A DNA stretch of 64,000 nucleotides, from contig NC_135559.1 of NCBI RefSeq assembly GCF_964340395.1, positions 20,380,111 through 20,444,110 on the forward strand. Direction: 5' to 3'. Shown here in pieces: positions 13,101 through 26,732 of this stretch (position 1 is the first letter of the stretch; every line of letters begins with the position of its first letter). Position numbers and translations under genes: made by a program. The notes under the pieces are model-generated. The model did not search any database. It was not told where the DNA came from and worked only from the letters and a program-made list of their open reading frames with translations. The DNA is from Glandiceps talaboti. Lineage: Eukaryota; Hemichordata; Enteropneusta; Spengelidae.

Positions 13101-16100
13101 ATGGCTGAGTTGGACGTTAAAGATTACCTAGAAAGGCGTCGACGTTTGAGTTTACGAATTGGAGCTTTATCACTTGTCTTATCGCTTGCCGTTGGTGTGG
13201 GAATGTTCTACCTACATTTTGGGATAGGTAAGTATTGAATCTATTAGAATAACCCCATTGTGCTATATTCCAGACGTGGCATTAATTCTTTTTTCTAAAA
13301 CATAACGGTAAATATGTGGAATTGGCTAATCTATGACCATGTATACGTACTATCCGTTATTCCGAGTCAGAGTGTTATTGGTGTATGTCTTAATGTAATT
13401 CCAAGTGAATTTTATGTTCGATTAAATTTAAGAATTAGAATCATTGCCATGGTATAGTTGTGCATTATTAGTTAAGTATTTCTTCACCAGTAGAAGAGCA
13501 ATTACAGTGGCCATATGGATGAGGATTGGGAATTTATTTCAGATTTTTAATTTCTAAAAAAAGATTACCATGGTTTCCTACTAGAAAAATTAACGTAAAA
13601 CAACGTTGACCAAGTCTGTGTTTGTATTGACTCAACACATTGCAAAACACTAAAAATTGAATAATATTTGTGTTATTGTACGTATAATAAAATATAAAAT
13701 CAAACTTTTTTTCGGCCACCACCGCAACTTGAATGATATGTTTTGACACTTGTGTATGCTGATACATTATGTGTACGTGCGTTAATTATTAATAAATTAA
13801 ATGAACTTGCTAAGCTAGGGGATCGCTTGCATATGAACTTGGCCTATACTTTCTCATTTGAACAAGGCCAATTAATATGTAACAGCATGACAGAACTTGA
13901 ATGAAAAGGTTTCATGCATCTGAAATTGTGTGTATGATTTGAATTCTTTTCTAAACATTAACATTTCTCTTAAAAAGGAATGAAGATAATTCGTCCAACA
14001 TCACAAGCCATTCAGGCTCCTGATGAAAATGGTACAATGGTCATTGATGACTCAGACAAGATTACAACTGAATCATCTACAACATCAACAAAGAGTACTG
14101 AGATCGAGAAAAGCACTACCACAACCGTTACGAAGACAACAGATTTGCATTTTAGCAGTACTAATACCACAGCTGTAGTCACTTCTACAATGGAAGGTAT
14201 GCGGTTGATTTTCCTACTAGTATAAGTATGAATGGATGGTTATATGAATTCTGTAACAACATTTTTTTTAAATACAGCCAATGAATTCCAATACATTATA
14301 CTTGGTTTGCGATCCTTCATACCTTAGCTAATCTGTCGTTACAAACTACTGCCAACAGTTTCGAGCTTATTAAGCTATCTATTAGCTATAATGCTTAACT
14401 TTCAAATATTAGTAGCTTGTTTGGTTTTATGTGACCTAACGACATTTCTTTAAGTAACGAAAAGCTACTAAAATCAAATTTAGAAAGTGTTTATCGAACG
14501 CTTTTTTAGTACTAACATGTTTGCGGAAACCATATTGGTGCTAAGGAGGACACTATAATGGTCTTTAACAAGTTATTCAAATATTTTGCTCAGACGGGTA
14601 AAATTAAGATGGGTCTGTAATTGCTGACGTCAAGGGTCGACCCTGTTTTATATATTGGGGTGGTCTTGGCAGATTTGAGGGTGTCAGGGAATATACCTTG
14701 GGAAAGAGAGCAGTTAATTATGTGTGAGAGATGATATATAAGCTACATCAATGATTAGTTTAGGGTGAATATTGTCATATCCCATAGCTTTCCTTGGATC
14801 CATGTTATTGCTCTCCAAAATATCACTGTCAACAACTGAGGGAAAGAAAAGATAGTCAGAATAATTTCCATTCAGATAAAGACTATAATTTGTTGTCATA
14901 GTGATTTTTGAGGCGAGTTTAGGGCCGATATCAGTGAAAAAATCGTGAAAAGTTTCAGCAATATCGAGTTTCCCTGATATCAGTTTGTCACCTACATTGA
15001 TTTGTCTTGGTGATGCCATCTTGTTGCTGTTCTTATTTAGGATCTCATGATCATTAATTGTTTTCAATGTTTTATTGATGTTTCCATTGGCAGAATGTAT
15101 TTTCATATGATAGTGTCTCTTTTTCGTGAATTTAGAACCCTTGTCAGGAGATTTCGGTAAAGCTTATATTTGTTTTTTTAAATCAATATTATTAGGAAAA
15201 ATTTTAATTTTGTAGAATAATCGATGTTTTGTCCTGGTTGACTGCAATAATCTTCTTGTTAGCCAGGGCTTGTTAATTTTAGTTTCCCTTGTTTTGTTCG
15301 CTTAACGGCGGCGTGTTTTGAAATAATAACAATGGAATAAAATAATAAATAGCATTGTATGCATGATGTGGTTCGGTACAATCAAATACAGCCTGCCAGG
15401 AAACATTGCCCAAATCTGAAACTAAGGTCTCACGATTGTAATTGGAAAATTTGGCTTTTTTGAAATGTAGTATTGTGCTTGAAAATGTCAAAGATTTAAT
15501 TACACCATAGATTGGATAATGATCACTAATGTCGGTAAGTATAGTTCCAGTTTCAACGAAATAGTCTGTAATGTTTGTTATAATGTGGTCTGTTGTTGTG
15601 TCCGTGTTAGTGGTGATTCTGATGGAAGTGTCAATGGTTTGTATAAAAGAAAACAAACGCCGCTCGGCTCGGCTAAGACCAGCTCTGTCCTAGAACACTC
15701 AACAACTGACTGCGGCCATAATGTCATTGAAGACACACGTGACACACATCTCAGCGACATGTAGACGTATATAGAAAAAGGTTCTAACAACATCACTACA
15801 GTATCAAGTCCAACTTTCCACTAGTAGACTCAGTGCTTATCGTAGTATTGTACCATGCTGGGTTTCCTACATCAGTAATGTCAGACTTTGTGTTTGAGAG
15901 GACACGGCTAATGTACGCAAAGCATTTCTCACATTTCTTACCATCCAATGGGTTTTTAGCTTGCCAGTCGGCGACGGTTGCTATAGGTACTGCGGTATAA
16001 ATTCTATTATAATACTTGTATATATTCACTTTAGGTATCAATAATGTTGCCATGACCGGGACTGCTTCTCAAAGTAGCGACTGGAAAGGTGTCGATGCAA

Positions 16101-17673
16101 ACCGAGCTATCGATGGTAATACCCAAAGTAATTGGTATGCAAACAGTTGTTCTAGATATCTACATAGAGCAGGGCGCTTGGTGGAAAGTTGATTTAGGAA
16201 AGCCTTATGCTGTATATGAAGTCATTGTAACCAATCGTCAGGACTGCTGTAGTAAGTAGACCGTAGTGAGTTCCTATTTACATTTTAGATTGACTTAAAA
16301 TAACCGCCTGATATTAGAATTATTTAATACTATATTATATATATTCTCAGTTCAGTATTCAGTATTGATTTGGGATAGTCCTATGCTGTATATGATCTCA
16401 TTGAAATTCATCGCCAGGACTCTATATATTGTAGTAAGTAGTGCGAAGTGAATCTATGTGTATGGTTAGGGATTAACGTCAAGCCTGCCCAAGTAATTCC
16501 ATACATATAATTTTGTTGTTGTTGAAACCAACAATTTCAGAAATTGACACTAAAATGATACTTTTTAATGAACGAAATGAGTTCGTGTTATCAATTATAT
16601 AAACTCCATACATAATATTTGTATTTCTTTAATATTTTTGAGATGAATATGTCAACTTCATATTACTTAAACGTTTTAGGATCTACCATTACAGATGATC
16701 TAAAGCGGGAAAACAATAGAACATATATATTGTTTAAAAAACACTATTTTAGCACTTAAAAACAGAATAGTCGTTCAACACAATTGCAGTCCGAGACAAG
16801 CCGAGGTATATCGAAAAATATCGAATGTATAGCCTGTTTATTCTGACTACTTTATGGCATTACTTTTACGATGTTGTCAATAAAACAGGGATAAAATTTT
16901 AATGATAATATTCAATATTTGTCATGCATGCTTGCATTCATTCATTCATTCATTCATTCATTCATTCATTCATTCATTCATTCATTCATTGATTCATTCA
17001 TTAATCCATTCATTCATTCATTCATAATCATTCATTCATTCATTCATTCATTCATTCATTCATTCATTCATTCATCCATTCATTCATCCATCCACCCACC
17101 CACCCACCCACCCACCCACCCACTCACTCACTCACTCACTCACTCACTCACTCACTCACTCACTCACTCACTCACTCACTCACTCGCTCGCTCACTCACT
17201 CACTCACTCACTCACTCGCTCACTCGCTCACTCACTCATCATACTGAATATACTATTGTCTGTAGTCCACGATTTAAGTTACAATGCCTCGTTTGTCAGT
17301 TGTATTTTCCTCGGCTGAACCAATAAATATGTTGGGAGTATCTAAAAATTGATATCCAATAAATTGTCGTTACCTGTTCATACATGTCATGCTTGTCTAT
17401 AAGTCTTTGATATACCAATTCAAACTCTTTTACGACAATCCAATGCTATCTACAGGTTTCCGAATACTGAATGCTGAAATGAGAGTAGGGGACAGTGAGA
17501 ACATTGGTGAAAATACCCGTTGCGGGGAGCTGGTTGGTGAGGATAGATGGACTGATGAAACCTTAACTTTTGAATGTGATGGTCTTGTCAGTGGTCGGTA
17601 TATCAGTGTTCAACTGGTGGATCGAACGGATTGCTTACACGTATGTGAAGTTCAAGTCATGGCAGTTGCATAA
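13101..17673 (+). CDS. Type II membrane fucolectin-like (F5/8 type C) protein, frameshifted
   Basis: Four exons in matching phase: 13101-13227, 13978-14196, 16035-16251 and 17456-17673. Exon 1 gives a short basic cytoplasmic tail and a membrane anchor (about residues 18-42). Exon 2 is a Thr/Ser-rich, mucin-like stalk. Exons 3 and 4 form one fucolectin/tachylectin-4-type sugar-binding domain (ASQSSDWKGVDANRAIDG, GAWWKVDLG, NRQDCC and CEVQVM to stop). The RxDCCxxR arrangement of the fucose site is kept, its last Arg coming from exon 4. Exon 3 has one base too many near 16150-16160. Without it the gene would be 780 nt (259 residues). The shift falls just before GAWW, where the ligand-binding His of the family normally sits. 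It is either a recent pseudogene, an allele or a sequence error. Introns host a retrotransposon fragment and a decayed exon duplicate. Confidence 0.75.
14700..15660 (-). mobile_element. Truncated non-LTR retrotransposon (endonuclease end and RT start)
   Basis: Minus-strand frames at 15279-15656 and 14714-15106 read like the end of an APE-type endonuclease (ILTDISDHYPI, the SDH catalytic block) followed by the linker and start of a reverse transcriptase (FFTDIGPKLASKI, then MGYDNIHPKLI, where active elements usually have PGYDxI). Frames are interrupted, the 5' end and most of the RT are missing, and the copy sits antisense in intron 2 of the lectin gene. It is a dead insertion. Confidence 0.8.
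16367..16440 (+). pseudogene. Decayed duplicate of the lectin exon 3 end
   Basis: About 74 bp repeat the last part of lectin exon 3: CCTATGCTGTATATGA, then CGCCAGGAC and TGTAGTAAGTAG at the donor. The copy has in-frame stops and a 4-bp length change, so it cannot encode the domain. It lies about 115 bp downstream of the real exon. Confidence 0.75.
16935..17238. repeat. Compound tetranucleotide microsatellite (ATTC)n-(ACCC)n-(ACTC)n
   Basis: About 300 bp of uninterrupted tetramer repeats that change motif by single-base steps along the array. It lies in the last intron of the lectin gene; the open frame through it is an artefact. Confidence 0.97.
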
Positions 17674-18254
17674 TTCCAGCAAAGAAATGTCTCCTACGTA
17701 CCATACAGATAGGAAACCTATCATATATCAGATATAGAATAAATACCAGCATATATGTAGTACAACAGTTCAACTTAATTATAACATGAAATGTATCTTG
17801 TTATCTGATTTGGCGGTATTTGGGGTAACAATAAAAGTAGTCTTACTATTAAGTGCATTAGAAATTCATATGTGTAGTCATTACTATTCTCGTATTAATT
17901 TTGTCTTTTGCCCCCGATTTATGTCGCTTTGTTCATCGAAATTGTCTTCGACTTCATTATTTCTATCTGTGCTCCACCACATATATACACATCCAATGTT
18001 AATATATCCTTTAGGGACCAGTCAGTTTCTCCAGCCTGAGGGAGGGGGGGGGGGGGCGGTGGATTCTTAAAAGTCACTGACCCCAATCTCAACAATAGGC
18101 TGACTACCTATCACTTAATTCTAAAACGTGATGACCCCCCCCCCCTCCCCATATATAATATTCACATGACAGGTATTTTTTGATTGTGACTCAGTGTGGA
18201 CTGCTTGACTGTCTTACATCTACTTTATGAGATCCCGGGTTAGCACTATGATAA
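17674..18254. other. Intergenic, no gene recognised
   Basis: Includes C/G homopolymer runs at about 18044-18056 and 18136-18149 but nothing else I recognise. Confidence 0.5.
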
Positions 18255-20704
18255 TTGTAATTATTGACTACACAGGGTATATATATTCCAAAAGGAGTTT
18301 AATACCATCTTGACAGTGAAAGGTAAGGGGAAAGCTTGAGAAGGGAATGTGTTCATCTCTTGGGGAGGGGGTCCTAGGGCCCCCCCCCCCCTAGAAGCCC
18401 AGGAGGTTTTTAACTCTGAAAAGTCAATTTTGAGACTATTAAGATATTTTCAGAAAGCTTTACAAGACAGCACCAACATATAAAAAGCAACTACATAGGG
18501 TTGAAATAAGCATCTTGACAGTAAGAGGTAGGGGAATGAGCTTGAGACTGGGATATGTCCACCTCATGTGTGGGGTCCGAGGGGTCTCCCTCTAGAAGCC
18601 CTGGGGGAGTTTTGCTCTTAAAGTCAATATTTAGGCTATTCAGTCCCAATCAAGCAATAACTTAATCCATGCTTTACAAGACAGCACCATCAAGTATCAG
18701 AAACTATTCTTTATAACTTGCATAGGGCTGAAATATGTTCTTAAAAAGTTAAAGGACATCATTATAGTAAAGGTCAGCACATCTAATGGTAGTATTGGTA
18801 GAAGTTTAAGACAATTTAAGACTATCTTGGCAAATATTTCACATCTTTAAAAGACGATAACATCTCAAATAAGAATAGGGTGAAAACATTTAAGAAATGT
18901 TTAATACCATTATGAAAGTAAAAATGTTGTTGGTGCATCTGATTGTTGTTTGAATTTATGGGTGACCTCTGGGAGTGAGGAGTACTTGGGGTTTACCCCT
19001 GGCAGATCTGGCGTTTTTGTTTCTATTAAGGCAATGTTTAGGTCATTCATAGCCTTTGAGGTAATATTTCCAAGTTTCGAAAAGCTAAAGTAAATGTAAG
19101 TTTTAAATGGGTTTCCGATGTCACATAAAATTGGGCCCGTAACATTGGTATAGGGGCATTAATACTGCATGTATAGTAAAGTCACCGGTATGTTAGAGAA
19201 CTTTAGGTGGTCATACCGAGTGTATAATAGAAACTGGAATCTGATGAGATGTGGTGATTTGCAGTGTCAATAACATGTAGTGTTCAAAATAGAAAGTGTA
19301 TTAATCCCTTCTGACAAGTTAATAGCGACGAGTAGAACAATTTAGATTAACTTCTTTATAAACTATCTATGAATATTGCCATTACGAAACCTTAAAGTTC
19401 GCTTTTGCCCCAAAGTGCAATATAAGTGAAGCATAGATTGTGAAACAGCCAAGCATTTCCATGACATGTTCTGTAACTAGTGTGGTAGCTAGGTAATACA
19501 TGGATATGTATATGTATATGTATAGTTATGTTTGAGCTAATAAGTAATATTAAAGATTTCACGTAAGAAACAGGGACAAGAACAAATATATACATGTACC
19601 ACATTTCAGACAAGGCTATCTGCCATCGTAGAAAAGGATTTTTTCTTCCATCGCAATCCAAAACACAATGACCCCTCCACAATTTTCAAAACAGCATGAC
19701 CCCCCCCCCTGCCAATTTCAAAAACAGGGTGACCCCCCTACCAATCCAATTTGTACAAAAGCCGAGTACAAGATGGGGAGGGACCACAATAACTGGAACA
19801 ATAAGAAAGAACTCACAGACACACAGATGTCACAGGTTTAACATTTCTAGTTTCCCTCTAAGTAAAATAAATACACCACCTGTGCAAACGAAATTGCATG
19901 TACGAAAAAACTATGCTTAAATCCATAAACTTAGCAGCCTGTATAGTTGAAACAATGGGGAAGATAAAAAGGAGTATAACTGAAATTATATGCGCGTAAA
20001 CATGTAATACATGTAATTTCCATAGCTAGTATTACTACTGATCTTCGCACACAGCTGATAGACCAAGTAATAACAGTCGAATCACTCTCATATCTCGTAT
20101 CCGACTCAACTTCTGTATGTACGTACCAGGATCACACTTGAACTTAGAGGGAATTAGCTCAGACTATACAAAGTTGTGTTTAGATCTACACTCGAGACCA
20201 AGGCAAGCACTCAGCATAGCGCCTCGTTCATTGACTTCCCGCGAAGCCAAGTCCTCTTGCCAAAATCTGAAGTGCCTGTCAGACCCCAGTGTTCTTTATT
20301 GTGACATCCTTAAAGTCTAAATTTACATAACGCATGGCCAATGGCCGAATAATTATTTCTGGGCGTTGTCATGCCCTAAAAGTACTCTCAAAACATTGAT
20401 TAATGATCACTATGAATCCTACATATTTATGAAATGCAGACTGTCGTCTCATGTATTCGAGTATGCTTGGAATCCTGTGTGGTCTGAATCCAATATCCTT
20501 GAGACAGTCTATTGACCTTTCAGTCAAACTAGGACATGCGATGTTGTTAAAATATTAAGTTTACTGAAAATATAAATATGTCATCTGTGACACTAGTAAA
20601 CAAGTTTGACCGGTCAATCTAAAATCACTGACCTTGGCCTATACATTTTTTAAAAATCACCATGTGACATATTTCGATCGACCATATGAGTTGACACAAT
20701 AAAC
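18255..20704 (+). repeat. Upstream half of a segmental duplication (partner 24806-26366)
   Basis: From GACTACACAGGGTATATATA onward this interval is collinear with 24806-26366, differing by scattered substitutions and small indels, and leads in both cases into the start of an UNC93-like gene. It contains two internal sub-repeats (CTTGACAGTGAAAGGTAA and CTTGACAGTAAGAGGTGGG type) but no convincing gene. Copy-specific material at 20026-20598 is described separately. Confidence 0.9.
20026..20598. mobile_element. 567-bp insertion flanked by CTAGTA direct repeats
   Basis: Compared with the partner duplication, which has a single CTAGTA at 26258-26263, this copy has CTAGTA at 20026-20031 and again at 20593-20598 with unrelated sequence between. 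That is the footprint of an insertion with a 6-bp target duplication, or of a deletion in the partner between short direct repeats. The content is unrecognised. Confidence 0.6.
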
Positions 20705-21942
20705 ATGGCAGTTGCAACAGAGAGAGGCGGTCACGACAATATGCAAGCATCGAAGGAACTGGACAGGAACGACAAACACTCTATGACCCGGGGTATGGCA
20801 TCTGCAGTTACTGAAAGTGAGTTCATGCTCGAGAAAATAAGGGTGGTGACACTCATCGAAGTGATTTTGATTCGGCTACCGTGATCAATAAGAATTCCCT
20901 TTGGAGAAATGCCTTTTGCCTTTCATTGTCATTTTGCTGTACTTTGTCAGCCTTCTTTGGTCTACGGGGATTACAAAGCAGTATAAATTGCATTGAAGGT
21001 TTGGGTTTCGCATCCTTAGTTACCCTGTATATCAGCTCACTTTTTGCTGGGCTTTTTCTAGCATCTTTCCTCACTGAATGGCTTGGGAACAAACGTACAC
21101 TGATATTGAGTCCTGTATGTTTCGTTATCTACACCGCTGCTAACTTCTATCCACATTGGTATACAATGATCCCTGCTTCCATTGTTGTTGGTGTAGGAAC
21201 AGCACTAATTTGGACTGCACAGCCAAGTTGTTTGACTACTGTAGGAGAGTTGCTTGCTAAGATAACTGGCAAGTCCACAGAAATAATGGTTAACAAAGTC
21301 ATGTCTGTATTTTGCTTATTTTTTAATGTAAGTAACGTCATAGCCTACATTCTGCCAGCAATCATATATGGGGGTTTCAATGACCCATTTACAAACCAAA
21401 CATCAAAGTTATATATTGACAGCTATGCATGTGGTGCTAGTGACTGCCAACAAACAGAAGGCAATGTGACAACTTATTGCAATCCACCTGACAAACACTT
21501 AACATACATACTACTGGGAATTTATATGGTCCTTGGACTAGCTGCGGTTGGCATAGTGATTTTCTTTGTGGATGACCTTCAAAGTCACCATGCACTCAAT
21601 GTTAAAACACGGCTATTGGAGAAAGCCGGAGCGACAATTAGACTTTGGTCGAACTACAAGATGTTGTTGATTATGCCTCACTCTCTTTATATTGGTCTAA
21701 ATATGACTTTCATATACGGAGACTTTACAAAGGTAATTATTATTTGTTATAATAGATACTTCCTGATAGCCAATTTCGTATATGAAGCACAATGTTTTAT
21801 CTCACAACTGAAATTCATGGTCAGAAAGTGAAAGAAAAAACCCAACAAAAAATATGTTTCAGGTTAAACGCCCATTATCAATGTCACGGGTTTTCATTTT
21901 TAGCACACCAGAACTGAGGTTCAGTAGTGCTATAGGGATCGC

Positions 21943-21946
<4 letters not shown>

Positions 21947-22032
<86 letters not shown>

Positions 22033-22100
22033 CGACTTAAAGTAAAAAAAACTGCTGGACCGATTGCCATGATATTTTGTGGGTGCATTACCTTTGGTGT
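21947..22100 (+). repeat. (GT)n with downstream element signature, intron 1 of copy A
   Basis: About 80 bp of GT repeats, then AAACTGCTGGACCGATTGCC. The same arrangement occurs at 32550-32670 in copy D and, in related form, in the microsatellite-bearing elements at 27.1, 35.3, 37.7 and 60.8 kb. Confidence 0.85.
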
Positions 22101-23336
22101 CTAGTTGGGAAATTGTTCAAATCAAAATGATGTTATCACAGGTGTGTGGTTTGGGTAAAACAGTTGTCATTTCTTTGTCAAAAAGCTGAAACTCCAAAAG
22201 TACTGGGTATGCAAATGTGCCTAGCAACAAGACCCACGCCCACAGCAACATCCAAAATCTCACATATATTGCGAAGATAACAACAGGATTAATAGACAAA
22301 TGCATAAAGATGTAAAAATGTATGTAAATATGCCTAGCAACAAGACCCCGCCCATAGCAACTGCCAAATGATCACCAATATCACAAAGATAGCAACATGT
22401 TTGGATAGGCTACTGGATAGTCATTCAGCAAATCAACACCTAATATTACCATAGACTAGGATATGGATAAACATTTTTCAAAACTGTCCATTTGTGCTAC
22501 AATGCCATTGGCGGTATTTTAGTGTTACCTTTTCAGTGGAACTATAATGATTCGGAAGGGCCATTGCTTTGTCCAGGACTGACTATACCTATAACTCATT
22601 ATTGATGCTACAAGCAGACGGAGCAAAGTGCGTCAGTTTACATAGCCTTGCCACTCGAGCAAGCATCTTAAAATCAGGAAGACGTAGTCACAAGTTTGGC
22701 AAGGGAGACAACTGTTTTTTGACTCAACTCTTATTACTTATCTTATTAGCCACCATGACCTTACCTTTCGTTTTTCTTTATATTTACAAGGTATTTTCGT
22801 TTGTTAAAATATTTGTGTTTCTATTTGTTTGTTTTCAAGTCTTACATTACTTGTGGAGTTGGATTGGATATGGTTGGTTACATCTTTGTGTGTTCTAGTA
22901 CCATTGGTATCTTTGCACAATTGCCATTAAGTCGTATGGGGAAGACACATCAACGTGTTATTCTGATGAGTGTTGCATTTATTTGCCTACTTTCCTGCTA
23001 TATATTGTTACTGGTAATGGAGCCTGCTGATAACACCCTGACAATTGCTCTCATGTTTCTTATATCCGTCTTGTGGGGAGTTGCTGACTCTATCATGCTC
23101 CTTGAGTCTACAAGTAAGACATCATCTTAATCGTACAAATGATTCCCATCAATATATATGATCACACGTGTCTTTAATTACATATAAGTTCATAGTCCTA
23201 GTATCTGTGCATGATAATCTTCAAAACATTTCATGACTATATATAAAAATGTTATATTACGTTCATGGCTCCTTGATATCAAGGATTAACTTTGCTACAT
23301 CATGGAATAACTTTATATTTGCTATATAATAATATG

Positions 23337-23723
<387 letters not shown>

Positions 23724-24660
23724 ATAAAAGGAATGAAGGTTTGTGCGATATTTAGGTAACACTATAAACCGTAAATGCAAATTGGCAACACTACGAATTC
23801 ATTATAAGGCACTATGTCGCATATACTTACTGATCAACAACACAAATGCTAGGACAACATAACGTTGAAAGCAATGTTTGCAAACTTGTATAATATGTTT
23901 GTGTTTTTTATATCTTTTTGTTAGCGATACACGCATTGGTCTTTCCAAACAAGAAGGAGGGTGCATTTGCCAACCGGAATGTATGGAAAGGAATTGGATT
24001 TTCTATAGGCTTTGCCTCAAGTCTATTTTTATGTGTTTACATCAAAATTTTAATATTGATTGTTCTTTTAGTTATATCATTCACGTTATACTTCATTTTA
24101 GAATTCATCTTCAACAAGGAATCAAATAGTGAATCAGTTTCATCAAAATCTGCAGAGGTTAACATAGACACAGAAACGTCTATTTAGTTTCCTGTATATC
24201 GCTGGAGTCGTTTGATCGAAGAGTGTCAATTTTGACAACGTCAGAAAGGTTCATAAGCTAAGCTGATGCCACTTTATATCTGCAAAATTGTCTATTAATT
24301 TCAAATCGCTCACTCTATTGAAAGATATTTTACAAAATCACAGGCTTCACTTTCACCTCATTAATGTTGTTTAGATGGCTTTATGTTTAAAAACATCGGA
24401 GCGCAATATCAGTTTATAGTTATAGGACGGATACGATTTGATTTCGTTGATTTAACAGAACACTTTTTAGGATTAAACGCCTTTATTAGTAAGACTGTAA
24501 CACTTGCCGTATATTAGTATTATTGTTATTTGAAATTATTTGTTTTAAACTAGTTCAGATGTAAGAGGTCCTTCCTAATTTTTGTACATACATGTGCCGA
24601 ATGATCTTATCTCGAAGTTTGCATTTGCAATGTGACTTATAAAATTAAATAGACAGACTG

Positions 24661-24759
24661 ACCCTCGTGACTGTGAGTTACCAGAATCACATGCTATTTC
24701 CCTTGGCCTTTGGCCTCGGGAAATAGCATGTGATTCTGGTAACTCACAGTCACGAGGGT
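24661..24759. repeat. Perfect 42-bp-arm palindrome
   Basis: Arms 24661-24702 and 24718-24759 are exact reverse complements, starting ACCCTCGTGACTGTGAGTTA. The 15-bp centre is itself nearly self-complementary, so the hairpin could close to a 3-base loop. It lies exactly at the junction between the copy A unit and the copy B duplication. Confidence 0.95.
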
Positions 24760-24805
24760 GTAATAAACGGGTGCTATAGCCCTCATGGCCAGGCAATATG
24801 TGTTC

Positions 24806-26366
24806 ATTATTGACTACATAGGGTATATATATTCCAAAAGGAGTTTAATAGCACCTTGACAGTGAAAGGTAAAGGGAAAGCTTGAGAAGGGAATGTGCAA
24901 TCTCTTATGGGGGGGGGGGGTCCTAGGGGTCTCCCCCTAGAATCCCAGGAGGTTTTTAACTCTAAAAAGTCAATTTTGAGACTATTAAGATATTTTCAGA
25001 AAGCTTTACAAGACAGCACCAACATGTAAAAAGCAACTACACACTAAAATATTTTTGAAATGTACTTTGATAGCATCTTGACAGTAAGAGGTGGGGGGAA
25101 GAGCTTGAGACTTGGATATGTCCACCTCCTGTGTGGGGTCCGAGGGGGTCTCCCTCTAGAAGCCTTGGAGAGTTTTACTCTTAAAGTCAATATTCAGGCT
25201 ATTCAGACCCTTTCAAGCAATAACTTAATTAATCCATGCTTGACAAGACAGCACCATCAAGTATCAGAAACTATTCTTTATAACTTACATAGGATTGAAT
25301 TATGTTCTTAAAAAGTTAAAGGGCATCATTATAGTAAAGGTCAGCAGTCAGGGAAATTTTGAGTTTAAGGCAATTTTAGACTATCTTGGCAAACATTTCA
25401 CATCTTTAAAAGCCAATATCATCTCAAATATTAGAATAGGGTGAAAATATTTAAGAAAAGTTTAATACCATTATGACAGAAAAATGTTGTTGGTGCATCT
25501 GATTGTTGTTTGAATTTATGGGTGACCTCTGGGAGTGAAGAGACCTTGGGGTTTACCCTTGGTAGATCTGGAGTTTTTTGCTTCTATTAAGGCAATGTTT
25601 AGGTTATTCATAGCCTTTGAGGTAATATTTCCAAGCTTCGAAAAGCTAAAGTAAATGTAAGTTTTAAATGGGTTTCCGATGTCACATAAAAATGGGCCCG
25701 TAACATTGGTATAGGGGCATTAATATTGCGCATATAGTATATAGTATATAGTAATATTAAAGATTTCACATAAGAAACAGGAACAAGAACAAATATTTAC
25801 ATGTACCACATTTCAGACAAGGCTATCTGCTATCGTAGAAATGGATTATTTTCTTCCATCACAATCCAAAACACAATGAACCCCCCCCCCCCATCCACAA
25901 TTTTCAAAACAGCATGACCCCCCCCCACTGCCAATTTCAAAAACAGGGTGACCCCCCCCCCCCCTACCAATCCAATTTGTACAAAAGCCGAGTACAAGAT
26001 GGGGAGGGACCACAATTACTGGAAAAATAAGAAAGAACTCACAGACACACAGATGTCACAGGTTTAACATTTCTAGTTTCCCTCTATATAAAGTAAAATA
26101 AATACACCACCTGTGCAAACGAAATTGCATGTACGAAAAAACTATGCTTAAATCCATAAACTTAGCAGACTGTGATGTATAGTTGAAACAATGGGGAAGA
26201 TAAAAAAGGAGTATAACTGAAATTATATGCGCGTAAACATGTATGTAATTTCCATAGCTAGTAAACAAGTTTGACCGGTCAATCTAAAATCACTGACCTT
26301 GTCCTATAATTTAAAAAATCACCATGTGACAAATTTTGATCGACCATATGAGTTGACACAATAAAC
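24806..26366 (+). repeat. Downstream half of the segmental duplication (partner 18255-20704)
   Basis: Collinear with 18255-20704 but lacking the 567-bp insertion and several short stretches. It leads directly into UNC93 copy B. No independent gene recognised. Confidence 0.9.
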
Positions 26367-26732
26367 ATGGCAGTTGCAACAGAGAGAGGCGGTCACGACA
26401 ATATGCAAGCATCGAAGGAACTGGACAGGAACGACAAACAATCTATGACCCGGGGTATGGCATCTGCAGTTACTGAAAGTGAGTTCATGCTCGAGAAGGG
26501 TGGTGACACTCATCGAAGTGATTTTGATTCGGCTACCGTGATCAATAAGAATTCCCTTTGGAGAAATGCCCTTTGCCTTTCATTGTCATTTTGCTGTACT
26601 TTCTCAGCCTTCTTTGGTCTACGGGGATTACAAAGCAGTATAAATTGCATTGAAGGTTTGGGTTTCGCTTCCTTACTTACCCAGTATATCAGCTCACTCT
26701 TTGCTGGGCTTTTTCTAGCATCTTTCCTCACT

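Noticed and set aside
15796-16053. Minus-strand 85-codon frame with a plausible-looking composition
   Set aside because: It overlaps the start of the real plus-strand lectin exon, has no partner exon, and I recognise no family. It may be chance or an unidentified remnant.
16919-17326. 135-codon His/Ser/Phe frame
   Set aside because: Translation of (ATTC)n-(ACTC)n repeats inside a lectin gene intron.
20149-20165. GGGAATTAGCTCAG resembling the start of a tRNA
   Set aside because: Only the A-box-like word is present; no matching B box or cloverleaf follows.
20881-21831. A 316-codon frame starting at GTG as a separate UNC93 protein
   Set aside because: GTG is not a credible start in an animal gene. 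The frame is the frameshifted remainder of exon 1 of copy A and runs past the splice donor at 21733.
21949-22028. CRISPR-like or regulatory repeat arrays in the window
   Set aside because: The arrays are simple or minisatellite repeats without unique spacers, in a clearly eukaryotic sequence.
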